DNA of 26,073 bases from Muribaculaceae bacterium (GTDB taxonomy: Bacteria; Bacteroidota; Bacteroidia; Bacteroidales; Muribaculaceae): positions 1-26,073 of the forward strand of contig JAHHQT010000019.1 of NCBI GenBank assembly GCA_020026215.1. The letters are read 5' to 3'. A program made the position numbers and the translations under genes. Positions 25,457 through 26,073 of this stretch are shown piece by piece (positions within the stretch are counted from its first letter, which is position 1; each line of letters starts with the position of its first letter). The notes under the pieces are model-generated. The model made no database searches and was not told the DNA's origin. It was given only the letters and a program-made list of their open reading frames with translations.

Positions 25457-26073
25457 ATGTCTTTTCCTTTTATTACAGCCGAACAAGCCGCTGAGTATAT
25501 TCACAACGGTGATAATGTAGGCTTCTCAGGATTTACAGCTGCAGGTACTCCTAAAGCTGTTGGACCGGCTCTTGCAGCAAAAGCAAGAAAAGAACACGAA
25601 GCAGGTCGTGAATTCAAAATCAACATGTTCACAGGTGCTTCTACCAACGATTTTACAGATGGTGAATTAAGCCGTGCTCAAGCAATCAACAAACGTACTC
25701 CGTACCAAGGTTGCAAAGACATCCGTGCGGCCATCAACAAACAAGAAGTTCACTATTTCGACCTTCACCTTTCACACTTGGCTCAAAACCTACGTTACGG
25801 TTTCTTCGGTGACATAGACATATTCATTTGCGAAGCTTGTGAAATCAACGACAATGGTGAAATCATCTTGGGTACAGGTTTGGGAAATGCTCCTACTTTT
25901 GCTAAAATGGCAAAGAAAATCATCATTGAATTGAACGAACATATCCCAACTTCAATCAAGGGTCTTCACGATATTTACACTCCGCTTGACCCTCCTTACC
26001 GTCGCGAAATTCCTATCTACAAACCAAGCGACAGAATCGGTTCTCCGGTATTGAAAGTTGATCCGTCTAAAAT
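25457..26073 (+). CDS. acetyl-CoA hydrolase/CoA-transferase family protein, partial
   Basis: The first 205 codons are present and the gene runs off the right edge. The N-terminus MSFPFITAEQAAEYIHNGDN and GFSGFTAAGTPKAV is the glycine-rich opening of the acetyl-CoA hydrolase/transferase N-terminal domain. NMFTGAST, HYFDLHLSHLAQNLRYGFFG and CEINDNGEIILGTGLGNAPTF follow as expected. Full-length members are about 500 aa, and the catalytic glutamate lies in the missing part. In Bacteroidales such enzymes usually exchange CoA between succinyl-CoA and acetate or propionate in fermentation; the exact substrate cannot be decided here. Codon use is noticeably stricter than in the neighbours (GGT, CGT, AAC preferred), consistent with strong expression. 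Confidence 0.92.
   Translation, partial: MSFPFITAEQAAEYIHNGDNVGFSGFTAAGTPKAVGPALAAKARKEHEAGREFKINMFTGASTNDFTDGELSRAQAINKRTPYQGCKDIRAAINKQEVHYFDLHLSHLAQNLRYGFFGDIDIFICEACEINDNGEIILGTGLGNAPTFAKMAKKIIIELNEHIPTSIKGLHDIYTPLDPPYRREIPIYKPSDRIGSPVLKVDPSK

Overview
The window is a chromosomal segment from a member of the Bacteroidales (phylum Bacteroidota). This rests on three observations. Nine intergenic spacers carry the Bacteroides-type -7 element TAnnTTTG. Strong Shine-Dalgarno sites are absent. The gene sets are typical of the order: ftsX-DUF3098-uppP-truB-queA, an rml operon in the order A-C-D-B, a plug-domain protein with an MG2-like N-terminus, and a Bacteroidetes-type Wza lipoprotein with a C-terminal membrane helix. 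Genus cannot be fixed from the sequence alone. No rRNA, tRNA, CRISPR array, IS element or phage gene was seen.

Layout. Positions 1-322 (-) hold the start of a NAD(P)H-hydrate repair enzyme, divergent from a MATE exporter (468-1796, +). Positions 1801-9295 (-) form a five-gene Wzx/Wzy-type polysaccharide assembly operon. In transcription order it encodes a Wza export lipoprotein, an O-antigen polymerase/ligase-like membrane protein, a Wzz/Wzc co-polymerase with a degraded kinase domain, a fused cytidylyltransferase/PLP enzyme, and a flippase. Upstream, on the + strand, lie an acyltransferase pseudogene (9462-9893) and a membrane-anchored GT2 glycosyltransferase (9946-11148). A hairpin terminator separates the GT2 from a convergent 899-aa plug-domain protein (11225-13924, -).

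Positions 14044-17832 (-) are the housekeeping operon ftsX - DUF3098 - uppP - truB - queA, with a promoter in front and a strong terminator behind. Positions 17944-20520 (-) are miaB followed by an MFS exporter. A 244-bp divergent spacer with near-consensus promoters in both directions leads to the + strand rmlA-rmlC-rmlD-rmlB operon for dTDP-L-rhamnose, followed closely by a membrane O-acyltransferase (24260-25312). The window ends inside an acetyl-CoA hydrolase/CoA-transferase gene (25457 onward).

How it fits together. Much of the window serves the cell envelope: a rhamnose donor (rml), Und-P recycling (uppP), and repeat-unit flipping, polymerisation, length control and export (1801-9295). 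A CDP-activated substituent is probably made by the fused enzyme at 3076-4896. The polysaccharide operon has no initiating sugar-phosphate transferase and no glycosyltransferase of its own, so those steps must be encoded elsewhere. The most interesting items are the fused cytidylyltransferase/PLP enzyme (candidate for making CDP-ethanolamine from phosphoserine), the Wzc-like protein that lacks the catalytic aspartates and tyrosine tail of a BY-kinase, and the GT2 with an altered DxD site.
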